The position numbers and the translations under genes were made by a program. A DNA stretch of 64,000 nt from DASUPK01 sp963848955 (lineage in GTDB: Bacteria; Actinomycetota; Thermoleophilia; Solirubrobacterales; 70-9): assembly GCA_963848955.1 (NCBI GenBank), contig CAWKFQ010000017.1, positions 372,001 to 436,000 of the forward strand, written 5' to 3'. Shown piece by piece: positions 60,983 through 64,000 of this stretch; the stretch's first letter is position 1, and each line of letters starts with the position of its first letter. Below the pieces are notes generated by a model, which saw only the letters and a list, made by a program, of their open reading frames with translations, searched no databases and had not been told where the DNA came from.

Positions 60983-61873
60983 ATGCGGCCAATCCTTTCG
61001 CCCGGCAGCCGCGCTCGAAGGCTGCTCGCGCGGGTGATCCGGCCGCCGCCGGCAGTGCGGCAGGCTGTCTGGCGGTGGGACTACCGGCGGGAGGAGCGCC
61101 GCACCGCACATCAAATCGCGGCTCAGGAAGCCGGGTCGGGGACGGTGGACGGAATTCCCGTTCCGCCACCGCTATTGCGTGTGAGGGTCACCGGGGGGTG
61201 GGCTGAACCCAGGACATGGCTTGCCACGGGCGCAACGGATGCCAAGCTGATCCGGGCGACGTTGAGTCGCAGCGGCTCTCCGCTCGAGGAGATGGAGGCG
61301 TTGCTGGATTTCGGCTGCGGCTGCGGGCGCGTCTCGCGGCACTGGGCGGGGGTGAGGGGACCGATTCCACATGGTGCGGACGTCTCGCGACCTGCGGTCC
61401 GCTGGTGTCGCCGCAATCTGCGGTTCATGCAAAGCACGCGCTGTGATCCCGAGCCACCGCTCCAATATGACGACGGCTACTTCGACTTCGTCTACGCGCT
61501 GTCGGTGTTCACCCATCTAACGGAGGATTCAGGTCGAAGGTGGCTCGCTGAGCTGCTGCGAATCCTGAAGCCCGGAGGACTTCTGCTCTTCACCGTGCAC
61601 GGAGAGCGTTTCGCGCACGAGCTCGACGAGACGGATGCCAGGCGATTCCGCGAGGGTGAATTCGTGGTAGCGGAGCGGCCCGCTGCTCAGTCCGGCAGCA
61701 ACTACTTCGCCAGCTTTCGCTCCCCCAAGTACGTCAGAGACCGGTTGCTTCCGACGGTTGATGTCGAGCTCGTGGAGGCCGTCTACAAGGACCCGGGGGG
61801 CGGCGTCCCGACGCCGATGACGCTCCAGGACAACTACGTCATCCGCAAGCGGCCGGAGCTTTCCACTCAGTAG
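60983..61873 (+). CDS. Class I SAM-dependent methyltransferase
   Basis: A 296-residue protein. The SAM motif is ALLDFGCGCGRVSRHWAGV, then GADVSRPAVRWC, DGYFDFVYALSVFTHL (motif IV) and LRILKPGGLLLFTVHGERF. A helical N-terminal extension (about 90 residues) precedes the catalytic domain. Such enzymes in accessory regions often modify sugars or small molecules. The substrate is unknown. Confidence 0.8.
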   Translation: MRPILSPGSRARRLLARVIRPPPAVRQAVWRWDYRREERRTAHQIAAQEAGSGTVDGIPVPPPLLRVRVTGGWAEPRTWLATGATDAKLIRATLSRSGSPLEEMEALLDFGCGCGRVSRHWAGVRGPIPHGADVSRPAVRWCRRNLRFMQSTRCDPEPPLQYDDGYFDFVYALSVFTHLTEDSGRRWLAELLRILKPGGLLLFTVHGERFAHELDETDARRFREGEFVVAERPAAQSGSNYFASFRSPKYVRDRLLPTVDVELVEAVYKDPGGGVPTPMTLQDNYVIRKRPELSTQ

Positions 61874-61893
61874 CGGAGCGCCGCAAGGGAAGT

Positions 61894-61916
61894 GCCGCTT
61901 CCATGCAAAGCAGCGG
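61894..61916. repeat. Palindrome family copy, decayed
   Basis: GCCGCTTCCATGCAAAGCAG and CGG: the CCATGC loop is conserved, one arm base is missing. It lies 20 bases after the methyltransferase stop. The rest of the roughly 350-base gap up to the next gene holds only short GC-rich inverted repeats. Confidence 0.55.
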
Positions 61917-62229
61917 TCGAGGGAAGCCGCCTAGCGTCGATTCTGAGCCGATTTCGTCGGTTACAGCGCGTGTTTCAGACCGCCCACTACTGGCCTGCAC
62001 GCCTCAGGGTTCTCGCGGCGATCGCGGCGATCGCGGTCATTTGTTCCCGTCGCCTCCGGCGGTGGTAGCACGGGCGGCGCTTACTAACCCGCGCGGCCCG
62101 GCCAGGCTTCCCCCGACCGGACCCGGGCTAGTCGCGTCTCAGGCGCGACCCTCGGGTTCGGGTTTCCCAGGCCCGCGGCCCCTGCTTTCGAAGGGGCAGT
62201 GCTTTGAGTGCTCACGCGGAAGCTATGGT

Positions 62230-62904
62230 CGCCCAATCACGACGGCTATCTCGCCCGACGACCCTGCGTATGCCGGACAGGCGCGCTATACAGCCGGCTT
62301 CCTGAGGGTCTACGACACGGTTGTTCTGAGGTTCAACGGGCACCTCGCGTGGCGATGCCCTCCGCGGCGTCTCGTTCGGCTCTACGACGAGCACGTCTCT
62401 GCCCGCCATCTCGACATCGGCGTCGGAACTGGCTACTTGCTCGACAAGTGCCGCTACCCGACGCAGTCGCCAGACATCACGCTGATGGATCTCAACCCCG
62501 CCCCTCTCCAGGTCGCCGCCAAGCGCCTTCACCGCTACCGGCCCAAGACGCATCAAGCGAACGCGCTTGAGCCGTTCGGGTTGCCCGCAGGCACGTTCGA
62601 GTCCGTCGGGTTGAACTGGTTGCTGCACTGCCTGCCCGGCAACATCGCAACCAAGAGCGTCGTCTTCGACCACGCTAGGACGGTGCTTGCGCCGGGCGGC
62701 GTCGTATTCGGCAGCACCGTTCTGAGCGGGGGCGTGCGGCACACCGCGTGGTCGCGGTGGATGATGGAACGGCTCAACCGCGACGGCACATTCACCAATC
62801 GCGAAGACGACCTCGACAGCCTCAAGACGCAACTCGACCAGCGGTTCGACAGCGGGCAGGTCGAAGTGGTCGGTGCGGTAGGCATCTTCTCTGCTCGCAC
62901 CTGA
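62230..62904 (+). CDS. Class I SAM-dependent methyltransferase (start uncertain)
   Basis: A protein of about 220 residues. DDPAYAGQARYTAGFLRVYD leads to the SAM loop RHLDIGVGTGYLLDKC, TLMDLNPAPLQVAAKRL, GLNWLLHCLPGNIATKS and ARTVLAPGGVVFGSTVLSG. It ends GQVEVVGAVGIFSART. No ATG is found near the expected beginning (TTAISPDDPAY). The frame is open to 61903 but reads as non-coding there. The function may lie in small-molecule methylation. Confidence 0.72.
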   Translation, partial: RPITTAISPDDPAYAGQARYTAGFLRVYDTVVLRFNGHLAWRCPPRRLVRLYDEHVSARHLDIGVGTGYLLDKCRYPTQSPDITLMDLNPAPLQVAAKRLHRYRPKTHQANALEPFGLPAGTFESVGLNWLLHCLPGNIATKSVVFDHARTVLAPGGVVFGSTVLSGGVRHTAWSRWMMERLNRDGTFTNREDDLDSLKTQLDQRFDSGQVEVVGAVGIFSART

Positions 62905-63040
62905 CGGCCCTGCGACAAGGAAGGGCCGCCCCAGAGCGCGGCAGCCCGAGGTGGCCGCTGCTGCTTCGCAGAGCAACTCCGCCCCCGCCCGGTCGAGCCT
63001 CAGCTCGCTGCTGCAATACGCGAGGAGGAGCAGGTGGGGA

Positions 63041-63064
63041 CCGCGCTTTCCATGCACAGCAGCA
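63041..63064. repeat. Palindrome family copy, decayed
   Basis: CCGCGCTTTCCATGCACAGC and AGCAC: the loop is intact, one arm has substitutions. This is the last copy in the window. It lies in the 290-base gap after the second methyltransferase gene, in which I see no gene. Confidence 0.5.
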
Positions 63065-63193
63065 CTGTTGGCGACAGCCGACCGCGGTGTCGCGTTCGCG
63101 TGAGACCCGGAGCGCCGGCTCCCTAGTTGGGGTGCCGACTGGTCTCGCGGATGCGCGGGCGCTGGTAGCGAGAAGCGATTCGGGCCCCCGCTA

Positions 63194-64000
63194 CTAGCCA
63201 AGGGCCCTCGAAAGAGGGCCCTTGGTGTTCTCGGTCCTGATGACCCTCCTTCGGGATCGCGCTTGCTCAGATACGCGAAGAGCTTGCTCATCTCTCACCT
63301 CGGGATGGGGATGGAACGGGGCTCCACGAAGCTTGAGTCGCAGCGCGTTCACGTAGATACGCGCGAGCGTCGCAACGGTCATCGGCGGATACCGGAGCAG
63401 CAGCCCGAGCATTCGCGCACGGGTGACCTCGGAGCGGCGCAGTGCCATCGAAGCAACGAGTACCTCGCGGCCGCCCTCGTGGTTGCGGATCACAACGCCG
63501 AGTCTCTGGCGGGGCCGGGTTACCGAGATCTCGTAGGTCTGCTCCATCGATTGGAACGGGGACACGTGCATGCCCTTCTCGAAGCTGCAGGTGATCGGTT
63601 CATCTCCTGCGTGACCGTCCCAGTCCAAGACGTAGGTGGTCCGCTCGCCCCATGGCGTATTCGTCACCTCTGCGATGACGCTGTCGAGGCCGCCGTCAGG
63701 CGTATGGAGGAAGAGGAAGGAGACTGGGTTGAACCCGACGCCGAGGTAGCGCGGGTTCGCCAGCAGGCGCACGGGCCCCGCCGGCCGGCGGCCGAGACGA
63801 GCGTCGACCAGGTTCCGCGCGCGCTCCGCCAGTGAATCGCCGTCGCCGGGGAGATAATCGCCGTCGCGGAAGCGCGCCGGGGCCGGGCGGCGCGCCGACC
63901 ACAGTGGAATCGCATCGAGGAGGCCAGGGAGCTCCTCGAGATCGAACAGCGGCATGAAGACGCGGTAGCCGAAGGAGTGGGGAACCACCCCGGCTCGGCG
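63194..64000 (-). CDS. DUF1365 family protein (N-terminus outside the window)
   Basis: About 264 visible residues. HSFGYRVFMPLFDLEELPGL, VRLLANPRYLGVGFNPVSFL, EVTNTPWGERTTYVLD, EKGMHVSPFQSMEQTYEISV and YPPMTVATLARIYVNALRLK match the DUF1365 family, found next to cyclopropane-fatty-acid and flavin-amine-oxidoreductase genes. The frame runs to the window edge and the family's first residues are missing, so it is partial. The last 12 codons (NTKGPLSRALG) are encoded by the terminator hairpin and may be an error-driven extension. Confidence 0.85.
   Translation of the reverse strand, partial: RRAGVVPHSFGYRVFMPLFDLEELPGLLDAIPLWSARRPAPARFRDGDYLPGDGDSLAERARNLVDARLGRRPAGPVRLLANPRYLGVGFNPVSFLFLHTPDGGLDSVIAEVTNTPWGERTTYVLDWDGHAGDEPITCSFEKGMHVSPFQSMEQTYEISVTRPRQRLGVVIRNHEGGREVLVASMALRRSEVTRARMLGLLLRYPPMTVATLARIYVNALRLKLRGAPFHPHPEVRDEQALRVSEQARSRRRVIRTENTKGPLSRALG
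63198..63225 (+). terminator. Strong GAAA-loop terminator hairpin
   Basis: A perfect 12-bp stem CCAAGGGCCCTC / GAGGGCCCTTGG closes a GAAA tetraloop, with GTGTTCTC following on the plus strand. It ends rightward transcription and overlaps the last codons of the opposing gene. Confidence 0.75.

Noticed and set aside
61429..61442. CATGCAAAGC inside the first methyltransferase gene as a further palindrome copy
   Set aside because: Only the right half matches, it has no left arm and it encodes conserved-looking residues, so chance similarity is likelier.
63100..63197. tmRNA or other structured RNA before the terminator at 63198
   Set aside because: The region is GC-rich and folds locally, but I find no tag reading frame ending in Ala-Ala-stop, no tRNA-like T-arm and no other known RNA pattern.

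Overview
The window is high-GC bacterial chromosome, most likely from an actinobacterium of the class Thermoleophilia (Solirubrobacterales or Gaiellales type). This is inferred from the GC-rich codon usage, the dnaB / DnaC-like ATPase / purA order, many small NTF2-like proteins starting MSQENVE or MSEENVE, a split Bacillus-type menaquinol:cytochrome c reductase, menaquinone genes and NNTV-repeat surface proteins. No marker such as rRNA is present. About fifteen genes are interrupted by single-base shifts, often in short G or C runs. They continue cleanly in the next frame, so I read most as sequence errors and annotate them as one gene each.

Layout. 0-3.7 kb: dnaB, a helicase-loader-like ATPase and purA. 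3.7-6.5 kb: a membrane protein, a 38-residue-repeat protein and a three-gene array of NTF2/SnoaL-like proteins behind a palindrome-containing promoter. 6.5-7.6 kb: GlsB-like, VOC and cupin proteins. 7.6-20.9 kb: a divergon that looks like the N-methylglutamate pathway of methylamine oxidation. Leftward it runs gmaS-like, mgsA/B/C-like, then NAD formate dehydrogenase. Rightward it runs a four-subunit sarcosine-oxidase-type dehydrogenase (mgd-like), formate-tetrahydrofolate ligase and a cyclodeaminase/cyclohydrolase, followed by a HutC-type GntR regulator.

21.6-29.3 kb: a second, paralogous leftward operon (divergent glutamine-synthetase-like enzyme, glutaminase, GXGXG and FMN-synthase subunits, an unknown 147-residue protein, two FAD amine oxidoreductases). 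It is probably for another amine. 29.5-34.0 kb: C1/C2 assimilation genes (malyl-CoA-lyase-like, phosphoribulokinase, CbbR-like LysR, serine-glyoxylate-type aminotransferase, ferredoxin). 34-38.4 kb: R2lox-like oxidase, glutamine amidotransferase, small membrane proteins and an Amt ammonium/methylammonium transporter.

38.6-46.7 kb: a GAF/PucR-type regulator, a membrane sensor, a CPA1-type antiporter, a second copy of the 38-residue-repeat gene bounded by tRNA-Lys and a partial copy of its 3' end, a broken TPR-like gene, tatC, tatA and dcd. 46.7-54.9 kb: core respiration and tetrapyrrole genes (polyprenyl diphosphate synthase, menG, qcrCBA, hemL, a fused siroheme-decarboxylase-like protein, hemB). 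54.9-64 kb: an accessory region with more NTF2-like genes, an NNTV-repeat protein, SDR, AraC and methyltransferase genes, densely sprinkled with one family of 19-22 bp palindromes.

Together the central 30 kb suggests an organism that activates methylamine as gamma-glutamylmethylamide, converts it to N-methylglutamate, oxidises that to a tetrahydrofolate-bound C1 unit and formate, and burns formate to CO2, with candidate genes for glyoxylate, serine or CO2 assimilation next door.
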